From Leclercia sp. 29361 (GTDB lineage: Bacteria; Pseudomonadota; Gammaproteobacteria; Enterobacterales; Enterobacteriaceae), in assembly GCF_011290365.1 (NCBI RefSeq), contig NZ_CP049786.1, forward strand, positions 1,240,001-1,304,000: DNA of 64,000 nt, in the 5' to 3' direction. Both the position numbers and the translations under genes were made by a program. The notes beneath the pieces were generated by a model, which was not told the DNA's origin, did no database searches, and saw only the letters and a list, made by a program, of their open reading frames with translations. This document shows positions 37,042 through 45,708 of this stretch, piece by piece; position 1 is the stretch's first letter; the number at the start of each line of letters is the position of its first letter.

Positions 37042-38001
37042 TTATTTAAATAATTCCTCTAAACGCCCTAACACCCGCATCGCGCTGAAGTAATCCAGGC
37101 GGAAAGTCTCGGTACCCAGCGCCCAGACGCGTTTGTTTTGCACCGCTGGCAGATGGGCCAGCAGCGGGTTGGCGTAGATCGCATTCACATCCTTCTGATC
37201 CCCGGCAAACAGGAACAGCCCTTCGCCGTTCAGGCCGGTCGCCAGGTTCTCACCCCCTAACTGCACAATGTCGTGGCGCTTGCCCTGGCTCTGGGAGGCG
37301 TTCAGCCCGGCGGGCGGGGTGGCAAGCGTGAAGCCCAGCTGTTGCAGCAGTTTGCCCTGCGCCGATTCGGCGGTCCAGAGGTTGGCGCTGTGGGCCGCGG
37401 CGGTATAGACAATGGCGTTCACCGGCTGCGGGGGCTGCTTCAGCTGCTGTTTCACCCGGGTGAGCTGGGTATCAAACTCCGCAATCCGCGCGGCGGCCTG
37501 CTTCTCCTGTCCGGTAATGGTGCCCAGTTGAGTCAGCAGCGCCTGCCAGCTTTTGTCGTCGTAGTTAATCACCAGCGTCGGGGCGATGGCCGACAGCTGA
37601 TCGTATAGCGCCACGGCAGAATCCCCGCCAGTGGCGCTGACCAGGATCAGATCCGGCATCTGGGCGGCAACGGCTTCGGCACTCGGCTCACCGATGTACA
37701 GGCGTGCGAGCTTGCGCTGTTTAGCCACCTCGCCCCACTGGCGTAAAAAGCCCTGATCGTCCGCCACCCGGTTGTTTGGCGTGGTCGCCCCGCTGGCGAT
37801 GACCGGGGCATCAATCGCCAGCAGCGAGCCGGTGAGGGTCACGCTGGTGGAGACAATCCGCGTCGGTTTGCTGTCCAGCGTGTGGGTTCCGTGACTGTCC
37901 GTGACCTGACGCGGCCAGTCGGCGGCCAGCGCTGAGGTTAATCCTGAAATTAAAAGTCCCGTTAAAAGCAGGGCGTTACGACAAACAGCGGGCAGTTTCA
38001 C
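37042..38001 (-). CDS. fepB: Ferric enterobactin periplasmic binding protein FepB
   Basis: A 319-aa periplasmic binding protein (Peripla_BP_2). It has a signal peptide ([19 protein letters not shown], cleavage near AADW) and blocks shared with E. coli Fep[42 protein letters not shown] and [19 protein letters not shown]. It carries Fe-enterobactin from FepA to FepDG. The start codon is GTG, and AGGA lies about nine bases before it. It is transcribed divergently from entC. Confidence 0.95.
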   Translation of the reverse strand: MKLPAVCRNALLLTGLLISGLTSALAADWPRQVTDSHGTHTLDSKPTRIVSTSVTLTGSLLAIDAPVIASGATTPNNRVADDQGFLRQWGEVAKQRKLARLYIGEPSAEAVAAQMPDLILVSATGGDSAVALYDQLSAIAPTLVINYDDKSWQALLTQLGTITGQEKQAAARIAEFDTQLTRVKQQLKQPPQPVNAIVYTAAAHSANLWTAESAQGKLLQQLGFTLATPPAGLNASQSQGKRHDIVQLGGENLATGLNGEGLFLFAGDQKDVNAIYANPLLAHLPAVQNKRVWALGTETFRLDYFSAMRVLGRLEELFK

Positions 38002-38026
38002 TAAGGGGCATCCTGTTTTCGTTGAA

Positions 38027-38045
38027 GTTAATGCTTCTCATTTTC
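38027..38045 (-). promoter_or_regulatory. Fur-like box before fepB
   Basis: Read on the minus strand this is GAAAATGAGAAGCATTAAC, matching the Fur consensus at 15 of 19 positions, 26 bases upstream of the fepB start codon. Confidence 0.65.
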
Positions 38046-38141
38046 ATAAATGAACCGCCGGGATGCAAGCGATAGTCGCACAAGTTGCGCCGTCGACGGT
38101 TGACACCATCGCGCTCTGGGATTAGGTTAGCCAGCGAAAAT

Positions 38142-38160
38142 ATAAATGATAATAATTCTT
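38142..38160 (+). promoter_or_regulatory. Fur-like box before entC
   Basis: ATAAATGATAATAATTCTT contains the core ATGATAAT of the Fur consensus and matches it at 13 of 19 positions. It lies 28 bases before the entC ATG, where the entCEBAH promoter is expected. Confidence 0.6.
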
Positions 38161-38188
38161 ACTGCTTTTATCATTTCAGGAGGATGAT

Positions 38189-39364
38189 ATGGATACGTCA
38201 CTGGCTGAGGACGTTCAGCACACCGCGACCACGCTGCAAAAAGAGAGCTTCTTCTTTATGTCGCCTTATCGCAGCTTTACCACGTCTGGCTGTTTTGCCC
38301 GATTTTCCACCCCAGCCGTCGGCGGCGACGATCCGGCCAGCGCGTTTCAGCAGCAGCTGGCGCAGGCCTTTGCCGACGCCAAAGCCGCCGGGATTGCTAA
38401 CCCGGTGATGGTGGGGGCGATCCCCTTTGATACCCGCCAGCCGTCGTCGCTGTTCATTCCGCAGGAGTGGCAAAGCTTTGCCCGCCCGGCGCGCCAGCAG
38501 TCTGCCCGCTATGCCACCCGGACCTCACCGCTGACGGTCACATCCCGCACCGAGATCCCGGCCCAGTTAGCCTTTGAAGAGATGGTGGCCCGCGCCGCCG
38601 CCCTGACCGCCACCCCGCGCGTCAATAAGGTGGTGCTGTCGCGCCTGATCGATATCACCACTGAACAGAATCTCGACAGCGGCGCGCTGCTGGAAAAACT
38701 GATTGCCCAGAACCCGGCCAGCTTTAACTTCCACGTCCCGCTGGAGGATGGCGGGGTGCTGCTCGGCGCCAGCCCCGAACTGCTGCTGCGTAAAGAGGGG
38801 GCGCATTTCAGCTCCCTGCCGCTGGCCGGTTCCGCGCGGCGTCAGCCGGATGACATGCTCGATCGCGAGGCGGGCAACAAGCTGCTGGCCTCGGCAAAAG
38901 ATCGTCACGAACATGAGCTGGTCACCCAGGCGATGAAAGCGGTCCTGACCCCGCGCAGCCATCAGCTGACCATGCCTGCTTCTCCGCAGCTGGTGACCAC
39001 CCCGACCCTGTGGCACCTCGCCACCCCGGTGGAAGGCGACGCGCGTGAAGATGAAAACGCCCTGACCCTGGCCTGCCTGCTGCACCCGACCCCGGCCCTG
39101 AGCGGCTTCCCGCATCAGGCGGCGAAAGAACTGATTGCCGAGCTGGAGCCGTTCGACCGCGAACTGTTCGGCGGTATCGTCGGCTGGTGCGACAGCGAAG
39201 GCAACGGCGAGTGGGTAGTGACCATCCGCTGCGCGCGCCTTCGTGCTAACAGCGTGCGCCTGTTTGCCGGCGCCGGGATTGTCCCTGCCTCCTCACCGGT
39301 GGCCGAGTGGCGCGAGACCGGCGTCAAACTGACTACCATGCTCAACGTTTTCGGCCTGCACTAA
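38189..39364 (+). CDS. entC: Isochorismate synthase EntC
   Basis: A 391-aa chorismate-binding enzyme, the same length as E. coli EntC. It converts chorismate to isochorismate, the first step towards 2,3-dihydroxybenzoate. Family blocks include PRVNKVVLSRLIDI, GVLLGASPELLLRK, LPLAGSARRQPDD, the Mg2+-binding HEHELV region and the C-terminal FAGAGIVPASSPVAEWRET. AGGAGG precedes the ATG. It is first in the entCEBAH operon, nine bases before entE. Confidence 0.96.
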   Translation: MDTSLAEDVQHTATTLQKESFFFMSPYRSFTTSGCFARFSTPAVGGDDPASAFQQQLAQAFADAKAAGIANPVMVGAIPFDTRQPSSLFIPQEWQSFARPARQQSARYATRTSPLTVTSRTEIPAQLAFEEMVARAAALTATPRVNKVVLSRLIDITTEQNLDSGALLEKLIAQNPASFNFHVPLEDGGVLLGASPELLLRKEGAHFSSLPLAGSARRQPDDMLDREAGNKLLASAKDRHEHELVTQAMKAVLTPRSHQLTMPASPQLVTTPTLWHLATPVEGDAREDENALTLACLLHPTPALSGFPHQAAKELIAELEPFDRELFGGIVGWCDSEGNGEWVVTIRCARLRANSVRLFAGAGIVPASSPVAEWRETGVKLTTMLNVFGLH

Positions 39365-39373
39365 GGATCCACC

Positions 39374-40972
39374 ATGACTATTCCCTTTACCCGCTGGCCC
39401 GACGACTTCGCCCGCCGCTACCGTGAGAAAGGCTACTGGCAGGATCTGCCCCTGACAGAGATTCTGACCCGCCACGCCGACAGCGATGCGCTGGCGATTA
39501 TCGACGGCGAGCGTCGCTTCACGTATCGCCAGTTCCAACAGTCCGTCAATAATCTCGCGGCGGCCCTGCAGGCGCAGGGAGTCCAGCGGGGTGAAACCGC
39601 CCTGGTGCAGCTGGGCAACGTCGCCGAGTTCTACATCACCTTTTTCGCGCTGTTGCAGGTGGGCGTGGCCCCGGTCAATGCCCTCTTTAGCCATCAGCGC
39701 AGCGAGCTGAACGCCTACGCCAGCCAGATTGAACCCACGCTGTTGATTGCCGACCGCGCTCATGGGCTGTTTGCTGGCGACGACTTCATCAATACCTTTG
39801 TCGATCAGCACCGCTCCGTGCGGGTGGTATTGCTGCGCGGCGAAGGGCTGGAGGCAGAGATTGCCCGCCCGGCAGAGAACTTTATCCCCAGCCCGACCCC
39901 CGCCGATGAGGTGGCGTTCTTCCAGCTCTCCGGCGGCAGCACCGGCACGCCGAAGCTGATCCCGCGCACGCATAACGACTATTACTACAGCATCCGTCGC
40001 AGTAACGAGATCTGCGGCATTAGTGCGCAAACCCGCTACCTGAACGCCCTCCCGGCGGCGCACAATTTCGCGATGAGTTCCCCCGGCTCGCTGGGGATCT
40101 TTATGGCCGGGGGCTGCGTGGTGCTGGCCCACGATCCGAGCGCCACGCTCTGCTTCCCGCTGATCGAACAGCATCAGATTACCGTCACCTCGCTGGTGCC
40201 GCCTGCGGTCAGCCTGTGGCTACAGGCTATCGCGGAAGGGGCAGGCAATGCCCAACTGGCCTCGCTGCAGCTGTTGCAGGTGGGCGGGGCGAGACTCTCC
40301 GCCACCCTGGCGGCCCGCATTCCGGCGGAGATCGGCTGCCAGCTCCAGCAGGTGTTTGGCATGGCCGAAGGGCTGGTGAACTACACTGCGCTGGACGATG
40401 CCCCGGAACGCATCATGAATACCCAGGGCCGTCCGATGTGCGCGGATGACGAAGTGTGGGTAGCCGACGAGAACGGCAATCCGCTCCCGCACGGCGAGGT
40501 GGGGCGTCTGATGACCCGCGGGCCTTACACCTTCCGCGGCTACTACAAGAGCCCGGAACACAACGCCAGCGCCTTTGATGCCAACGGCTTTTACTGCTCC
40601 GGGGATCTGATCGCCATTGACGAGCAGGGCTACATCACCGTGCAGGGGCGCGAGAAAGATCAGATCAACCGCGGCGGGGAAAAAATTGCCGCCGAAGAGG
40701 TGGAGAACCTGCTCCTGCGCCACGAGGCGGTGATCCACGCCGCGCTGGTCAGCATGGAGGACAGCCTGCTGGGCGAGAAGAGCTGCGCGTATCTGGTGGT
40801 GAAACAGCCCCTGCGCGCGGTCGAGGTGCGCCGCTTCCTGCGTGAGCAGGGCGTGGCTGAATTCAAACTGCCGGATCGCGTGGAGTGCCTGGAGGCACTG
40901 CCCCTGACGCCGGTAGGCAAAGTCGATAAAAAACAATTACGCCTGTGGCTGGCCGAACGGGCGCAGGGCTGA
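39374..40972 (+). CDS. entE: 2,3-Dihydroxybenzoate-AMP ligase EntE
   Basis: A 532-aa adenylate-forming enzyme. The P-loop is [19 protein letters not shown] (about residues 184-202), the aryl-acid pocket region carries [19 protein letters not shown], and the hinge and C-terminal lysine lie in [17 protein letters not shown] and [12 protein letters not shown]. It activates 2,3-dihydroxybenzoate with ATP and loads it on the carrier domain of EntB. It lies between entC and entB in one operon with short gaps. Confidence 0.96.
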   Translation: MTIPFTRWPDDFARRYREKGYWQDLPLTEILTRHADSDALAIIDGERRFTYRQFQQSVNNLAAALQAQGVQRGETALVQLGNVAEFYITFFALLQVGVAPVNALFSHQRSELNAYASQIEPTLLIADRAHGLFAGDDFINTFVDQHRSVRVVLLRGEGLEAEIARPAENFIPSPTPADEVAFFQLSGGSTGTPKLIPRTHNDYYYSIRRSNEICGISAQTRYLNALPAAHNFAMSSPGSLGIFMAGGCVVLAHDPSATLCFPLIEQHQITVTSLVPPAVSLWLQAIAEGAGNAQLASLQLLQVGGARLSATLAARIPAEIGCQLQQVFGMAEGLVNYTALDDAPERIMNTQGRPMCADDEVWVADENGNPLPHGEVGRLMTRGPYTFRGYYKSPEHNASAFDANGFYCSGDLIAIDEQGYITVQGREKDQINRGGEKIAAEEVENLLLRHEAVIHAALVSMEDSLLGEKSCAYLVVKQPLRAVEVRRFLREQGVAEFKLPDRVECLEALPLTPVGKVDKKQLRLWLAERAQG

Positions 40973-40982
40973 GGAGCAGAAG

Positions 40983-41837
40983 ATGGCAATTCCAAAATTA
41001 ACCGGTTACGCGCTGCCAGGCGCGGCAGACATGCCGACCAATAAAGTGAACTGGACGATGGAGCCCGCGCGCGCCGCGCTGCTGATCCACGATATGCAGG
41101 AGTATTTTCTCAATTTCTGGGGTGATAACTGCCCGATGATGGCTCAGGTGGTGGCGAACATCGCCCGCCTGCGCGACTACTGTAAACAGCACAACATTCC
41201 AGTCTACTACACCGCCCAGCCGAAAGAGCAGAGCGATGAAGACCGCGCCCTGCTGAACGACATGTGGGGGCCGGGCCTGACCCGATCCCCGGAGCAGCAG
41301 CGCATTGTCGCGGAGCTGACCCCGGATGAAGCCGACACCGTGCTGGTGAAGTGGCGCTACAGCGCCTTTCACCGCTCGCCGCTGGAGCAGATGCTCAAAG
41401 AGAGCGGCCGCGACCAGCTGATCATCACTGGCGTGTACGCCCACATCGGCTGCATGACCACTGCCACCGACGCCTTTATGCGCGATATTCAGCCGTTCTT
41501 CGTCGCCGATGCGCTGGCGGATTTCACCCGTGACGAGCATCTGATGTCGCTCAACTATGTGGCCGGTCGGTCCGGGCGCGTGGTGACCACCGACGAACTG
41601 CTGCCGTCCATTCCGGTTTCGAAAGCGGCGCTGCGCGAGCTGATCCTGCCTTTGCTGGATGAGTCCGACGAGCCGATGGATGACGAAAACCTGATCGACT
41701 ACGGTCTGGATTCGGTGCGGATGATGGCCCTGGCGGCGCGCTGGCGCAAAGTGCATGGTGATATCGACTTCGTGATGCTGGCGAAAAACCCGACCCTCGA
41801 TGCCTGGTGGGCGCTGCTCTCCCGCGAGGTGAAGTAA
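40983..41837 (+). CDS. entB: Isochorismatase / aryl carrier protein EntB
   Basis: A 284-aa bifunctional protein. The N-terminal ~205 residues are an isochorismatase (LLIHDMQEYFLNFW, KWRYSAFHRSPLEQML, ITGVYAHIGCMTTATDAF). The C-terminal aryl carrier domain has the phosphopantetheine site DYGLDSVRMM, serine near residue 244. It makes 2,3-dihydro-2,3-dihydroxybenzoate and later carries the activated acid to EntF. Its stop overlaps the entA ATG. Confidence 0.96.
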   Translation: MAIPKLTGYALPGAADMPTNKVNWTMEPARAALLIHDMQEYFLNFWGDNCPMMAQVVANIARLRDYCKQHNIPVYYTAQPKEQSDEDRALLNDMWGPGLTRSPEQQRIVAELTPDEADTVLVKWRYSAFHRSPLEQMLKESGRDQLIITGVYAHIGCMTTATDAFMRDIQPFFVADALADFTRDEHLMSLNYVAGRSGRVVTTDELLPSIPVSKAALRELILPLLDESDEPMDDENLIDYGLDSVRMMALAARWRKVHGDIDFVMLAKNPTLDAWWALLSREVK

Positions 41838-42592
41838 TGGCTACGTTCGATTTCACCGGGAAAACCGTCTGGGTGACCGGAGCCGGGAAAGGCATCGGTT
41901 ACGCCACGGCGCGAGCGTTTGCTGAGGCGGGCGCAAAGGTGACAGGCTTTGACGTCGCCTTCCCGCAGGCGAGCTATCCCTTTGCCACCGAAGTGCTGAA
42001 CGTGGCGGACGCGGTACAGGTGAACGATGTCTGCGGACGATTGTTGGCGACGGTTGAACGTCTGGATGTGCTGGTGAATGCCGCCGGGATCCTGCGGATG
42101 GGGGCGACTGACCAGCTTTCGCAGGAGGACTGGCAGCAGACCTTTGCGGTCAACGTCGGCGGAGCGTTCAACCTGTTCCAGCAGACGATGGGCCAGTTCC
42201 GTCGTCAGCAGGGCGGGGCGATTGTCACCGTCGCCTCCGACGCGGCGCACACTCCGCGCATCGGTATGAGCGCCTACGGGGCCTCGAAAGCGGCGCTGAA
42301 AAGCCTGGCCCTGACCGTCGGCCTCGAGCTGGCGGGCAGCGGCGTGCGCTGTAATCTGGTGTCGCCGGGCTCTACCGATACCGACATGCAGCGCATCCTG
42401 TGGGTGAGCGACGACGCAGAACAGCAGCGCATTCGCGGCTTTGGCGAGCAGTTCAAGCTCGGCATTCCGCTGGGCAAAATCGCCCGTCCGCAGGAGATTG
42501 CCAGTACCGTGCTGTTCCTCGCCTCCGATCTCGCCAGCCACATCACTCTGCAGGATATTGTGGTGGATGGCGGCTCCACCCTGGGGGCCTAG
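41837..42592 (+). CDS. entA: 2,3-Dihydro-2,3-dihydroxybenzoate dehydrogenase EntA
   Basis: A 251-aa short-chain dehydrogenase. The NAD site is VTGAGKGIGYATA (about residues 11-23), the structural motif VNAAGILRMG, the catalytic Tyr/Lys MSAYGASKAALKSLAL near 144-159, and the C-terminal DIVVDGGSTLGA. It oxidises the EntB product to 2,3-dihydroxybenzoate. The ATG at 41837 overlaps the entB stop (TAATG); the frame extends 10 codons upstream inside entB but lacks support. Confidence 0.96.
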   Translation: MATFDFTGKTVWVTGAGKGIGYATARAFAEAGAKVTGFDVAFPQASYPFATEVLNVADAVQVNDVCGRLLATVERLDVLVNAAGILRMGATDQLSQEDWQQTFAVNVGGAFNLFQQTMGQFRRQQGGAIVTVASDAAHTPRIGMSAYGASKAALKSLALTVGLELAGSGVRCNLVSPGSTDTDMQRILWVSDDAEQQRIRGFGEQFKLGIPLGKIARPQEIASTVLFLASDLASHITLQDIVVDGGSTLGA

Positions 42593-43006
42593 ATGATCTG
42601 GAGACGACATTTATCCCTGGAGGAGCTGAACGCCACCAGCCTTAACACCATGGTGGCGCATCTGGGGATCCTCTATACCCGCATCGGCGACGACACCCTT
42701 GAAGCCGAGATGCCGGTGGATACCCGCACCCATCAGCCGTTTGGTTTATTGCACGGCGGCGCGTCGGCGGCACTGGCGGAGACCCTGGGGTCAATGGCCG
42801 GTTTTCTGATGACGCGCGACGGACAGAGCGTGGTGGGGACCGAGCTGAACGCCACCCATCACCGGGCGGTGTCGCAGGGTATCGTGCGCGGAGTATGTCA
42901 GCCGCTTCACCTCGGGCGCACCAGCCAGAGCTGGGAGATTGTGGTGTATGACGAGCAGGGACGGCGGTGCTGTACCTGCCGGTTGAGTACCATGGTGTTG
43001 GGGTAG
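42593..43006 (+). CDS. entH: Enterobactin proofreading thioesterase EntH
   Basis: A 137-aa hotdog-fold thioesterase, the same length as E. coli EntH (YbdB). The motif [25 protein letters not shown] contains the family's active-site helix. It releases wrongly loaded acyl groups from EntB. The ATG follows the entA stop with no gap. It is the last gene of the entCEBAH operon, followed by a palindromic repeat. Confidence 0.94.
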   Translation: MIWRRHLSLEELNATSLNTMVAHLGILYTRIGDDTLEAEMPVDTRTHQPFGLLHGGASAALAETLGSMAGFLMTRDGQSVVGTELNATHHRAVSQGIVRGVCQPLHLGRTSQSWEIVVYDEQGRRCCTCRLSTMVLG

Positions 43007-43027
43007 GTTGAGATTGTGCGCTCTGGG

Positions 43028-43121
43028 CCCCTCACCCTAACCCTCTCCCCATAGGGGAGAGGGAATTGCACGGAGCCGTCTTTTCTCCCTCGCCCCTATG
43101 GGGAGAGGGCGGGGTGAGGGG
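43028..43121. repeat. Palindromic intergenic repeat, copy 4
   Basis: A full element in the opposite orientation to copy 3: CCCCTCACCCTAACCCTCTCC...GGGGAGAGGG, centre AATTGCACGGAGCCGTCTTTTC, then TCGCCCCTATGGGGAGAGGGC and GGGGTGAGGGG. It lies between convergent entH and the M20 peptidase gene, ending directly at that gene's stop codon. Confidence 0.82.
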
Positions 43122-44234
43122 TTACAACATGGAAACGACCCGCTTCAACAACCGGATACGCGGCTCAATCGAGACCTTATCCAGCCACTCTGCCGGGCTG
43201 TGGAAACCGGCCCCGATCGGGCCAAAACCGTCGAGAGTCGGAATACCGAGCGCCGCGGTATGGTTCGCATCACTGCCGCCGCCGACCGCCTGCCATGTTA
43301 TAGCGACCCCTTCTTCGCGTCCCGCTTTCTCAACCTGCGCCATCAACGCCCGTGTCGCTTCGCTGGCGGCCATCGCCGGTTTATGGTTCACGCGGGTGAG
43401 GGTGGTGGTGACCCCGTCGAGAAAACCTTTCGCGCATAACGCCTCCAGCGCCTGATGCACCCGATCGTATTCATCGTTCTCCCAGAAGCGTACGTCCAGC
43501 TCGGCATCTGCGCTGTCGGCCACCACGTTGCCCGCGCTGCCGCCCTGTATCACCCCAACGTTCAGCGTGGTGCCGCGTGCCTGGTCGGTTAAGCCGTTAA
43601 TCGCCAGAATGCTGTGGGCCAGCGCCACGATCGCCGAACGGCCTTTTTCCGGGTCGTTACCGGCATGGGCCGCCACGCCGCTGAAGTGCAGCTGATAGCC
43701 CGCCATCCCTTTACGCGCCTTCACCAGCGACCCGTCGGCACGGGCGGCTTCGCATACCAGCACGCAGCGGGAACGTGTTGCCAGCTCGCCGATCCAGTGG
43801 TGCGAGTACACCGAGCCGGTCTCTTCGTCCGGGTTCATCGCCACCGCAATCGACAGCCGCTGTTTATCACTCTCGTCCAGGCCGCGCATCGCCCACAGAA
43901 TATTGAGCAGGCCGCTCTTCATGTCCGAGACGCCAGGGCCGTACAGCCGGGTGTCATCCTGACTCAGCGGACGCGCCGCCGCCGTGCCAGGGGCAAATAC
44001 CGTATCGAGATGGCCGACCAGCAGCACGTCGAATTGTTGCGCCTGCGGTTTGTTGGTGACAAACACGCCGGGGCCCACACGATCGCCCAGGTCAACCTGT
44101 TCGGTGTGCCAGCCTTCAGCCTGCCACAGGCGCTGCATAATGCCCGCTACCGTCGCCACGCCGTCGAGGGTTTTGGTTCCGCAGTCAACGTTGACCAGGG
44201 TTTTCAGCTCTTCAATGTAGTGTTCAAGATTCAT
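43122..44234 (-). CDS. M20 family metallopeptidase (carboxypeptidase G2-like)
   Basis: A 370-aa zinc peptidase of the M20A type. Metal-ligand motifs are LLVGHLDTVFAPG, GPGVSDMKSG and NPDEETGS, and a late HSP lies near the C-terminus (GAGFHSPAEW). The dimerisation domain is present (AHAGNDPEKGRSAI). Relatives release C-terminal glutamate or cleave dipeptides. It ends a three-gene operon behind yjiH-yjiG (13-base gap). In E. coli the yjiHG pair accompanies isoaspartyl dipeptidase, so a transport-plus-peptidase unit is likely. This gene set is not between entH and cstA in E. coli. Confidence 0.88.
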   Translation of the reverse strand: MNLEHYIEELKTLVNVDCGTKTLDGVATVAGIMQRLWQAEGWHTEQVDLGDRVGPGVFVTNKPQAQQFDVLLVGHLDTVFAPGTAAARPLSQDDTRLYGPGVSDMKSGLLNILWAMRGLDESDKQRLSIAVAMNPDEETGSVYSHHWIGELATRSRCVLVCEAARADGSLVKARKGMAGYQLHFSGVAAHAGNDPEKGRSAIVALAHSILAINGLTDQARGTTLNVGVIQGGSAGNVVADSADAELDVRFWENDEYDRVHQALEALCAKGFLDGVTTTLTRVNHKPAMAASEATRALMAQVEKAGREEGVAITWQAVGGGSDANHTAALGIPTLDGFGPIGAGFHSPAEWLDKVSIEPRIRLLKRVVSML

Positions 44235-44247
44235 GAGAGGTCCTTTT

Positions 44248-44712
44248 TCAGAGAATAATGCGCATCAGCAGCATGGCTAAGAAGGCGTTGATCACCGAGA
44301 TGGCGATCATCAGCGGAATGCGGGTGGCGCGGGTGCCAATCACCCCGAGGATGCGCCCGAGGTACTGCACCTGGGAGCCCATCAGGTAGATAGCCGGTGC
44401 GAGGATCGCCAGGTGTTCACCGGTGAGAATACCTTTATCAAACAGGCCGATAGCGACGCCAATGCCGCCGCCCATCGACATCCAGCCGCCGATCAGCACC
44501 GCGGCGGCTTCTCCCGGCAGGCCAAACAGGCCCATCAGCGGGGCGAACAGCATCCCCAGCCCTTTTAATGCGCCGGTGATCTCCAGCGCTTTAATGATAA
44601 TAAAGGCCATCACCACGTTCGGCAGGGTGCTACTGGTGGCGATGCCCCAGCCTTTGCGGGCGCCTTCGACAAACACATCGGTAATAACAGGATTGGTGTT
44701 CGGGGCGCTCAT
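44248..44712 (-). CDS. yjiG: YjiG family membrane protein (SpmB-like)
   Basis: A 154-aa membrane protein close to E. coli YjiG, with GARKGWGIATSSTLPNVVMAFIIIKALEITG, GLPGEAAAVLIGGWMSMGG and PAIYLMGSQVQYLGR. It has about four helices and belongs to the nucleoside-recognition/Gate domain group. Its biochemical role is unknown; with YjiH it may form a transporter for the peptidase substrate. The start overlaps the yjiH stop by one base. Confidence 0.88.
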   Translation of the reverse strand: MSAPNTNPVITDVFVEGARKGWGIATSSTLPNVVMAFIIIKALEITGALKGLGMLFAPLMGLFGLPGEAAAVLIGGWMSMGGGIGVAIGLFDKGILTGEHLAILAPAIYLMGSQVQYLGRILGVIGTRATRIPLMIAISVINAFLAMLLMRIIL

Positions 44713-45428
44713 CAGGCTTCTCCTTCTGCCGGGGTGGTGACGTGGGCTTTAGTCTGGAATCTGACAATCAGGCGCATCATATTGGCGCCGACGATTTTCA
44801 TAATGAACATCACCGCGATGCAGGCCCCGATGGAGGTTGGCACCGCCGCCGTGCCGTCGATAGCCACCAGGGTGAAGAGGATCGCGCCAGATGAGAAGAA
44901 GTTGGTGATCATCGCGCCCGCCGAGAACTGGAACATGGCGAAGACATCTTTTTCGTTCTCGCTGATCTGCCCTTCGTCCGCGAGGTTACGGGTGAGCGAC
45001 GCGCCGACATCGGTGCTTTGCAGACTGCCGATCAACGCCAGCCCGGTAGTGCCGGGAATGCCCAATAGTGGTCGCAATAACGGGGTCAGAAGCTTGCGTG
45101 CGGCCCGCAGCGCGCCGTAATGCTCCAGCACGTTAATCATGCCGAGGGCAAACATCACCGCTGGAATAAGACCCAGAGCAAACAGAAAACCGTCCATCCC
45201 GCCGCTGCCGCCGGAGCCGCGAAAGGCGCTGGTGGCGGTGGTTAAGGTGCCATCCTGTAGACTCGCTTTACTGACCACCTTGCCGAATGCACCGTTCAGG
45301 GTGGTGAAATCGAACACGCCATACCACTCTTTTCCGCCTAACAGGCCGGAGAAAAATACCGCCGCAAACGCCAGAGCGAAATAGGCGCCGGGACCAACCT
45401 TGTACTCCTCAGGGGGTGAACTTTTCAT
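44712..45428 (-). CDS. yjiH: YjiH family membrane protein
   Basis: A 238-aa multi-helix inner membrane protein of the same family as E. coli YjiH (227 aa), with GFLFALGLIPAVMFALGMINVLEHYGALRAA, GLALIGSLQSTDVGASLTRNLAD and FSAGAMITNFFSSGAILF. It is first in the operon yjiH-yjiG-peptidase, with an AAGG site before the ATG. The 280-base gap to the divergent cstA gene must hold both promoters. A CRP-like half-site (AAATGTGAACTGG, near 45539) is the only motif I could pick out there. Confidence 0.88.
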   Translation of the reverse strand: MKSSPPEEYKVGPGAYFALAFAAVFFSGLLGGKEWYGVFDFTTLNGAFGKVVSKASLQDGTLTTATSAFRGSGGSGGMDGFLFALGLIPAVMFALGMINVLEHYGALRAARKLLTPLLRPLLGIPGTTGLALIGSLQSTDVGASLTRNLADEGQISENEKDVFAMFQFSAGAMITNFFSSGAILFTLVAIDGTAAVPTSIGACIAVMFIMKIVGANMMRLIVRFQTKAHVTTPAEGEA

Positions 45429-45708
45429 ATCCTTTTCCTTGTTAACGTGAGGTCTCGCAAGGCTATTCTGGTGAGAAAGGGCAGAAAAAAACTGATGTAA
45501 ATCATCCTGTAATTTCAGATAGGGGAAAAATTGCCTGAAATGTGAACTGGATAAGCCGCGGGACGGGGTGAAAGTGATCGGCTTAACAATGTTATGTAAA
45601 TGACTGGTTGGATGTCTGTTTTTACGTGTAGTTGAGTTGTTAAATCTTAAGCGAGTGTTATAGATACAAAATGTAACATCTCACTTCTGCGATGATGGAA
45701 ACCATATC

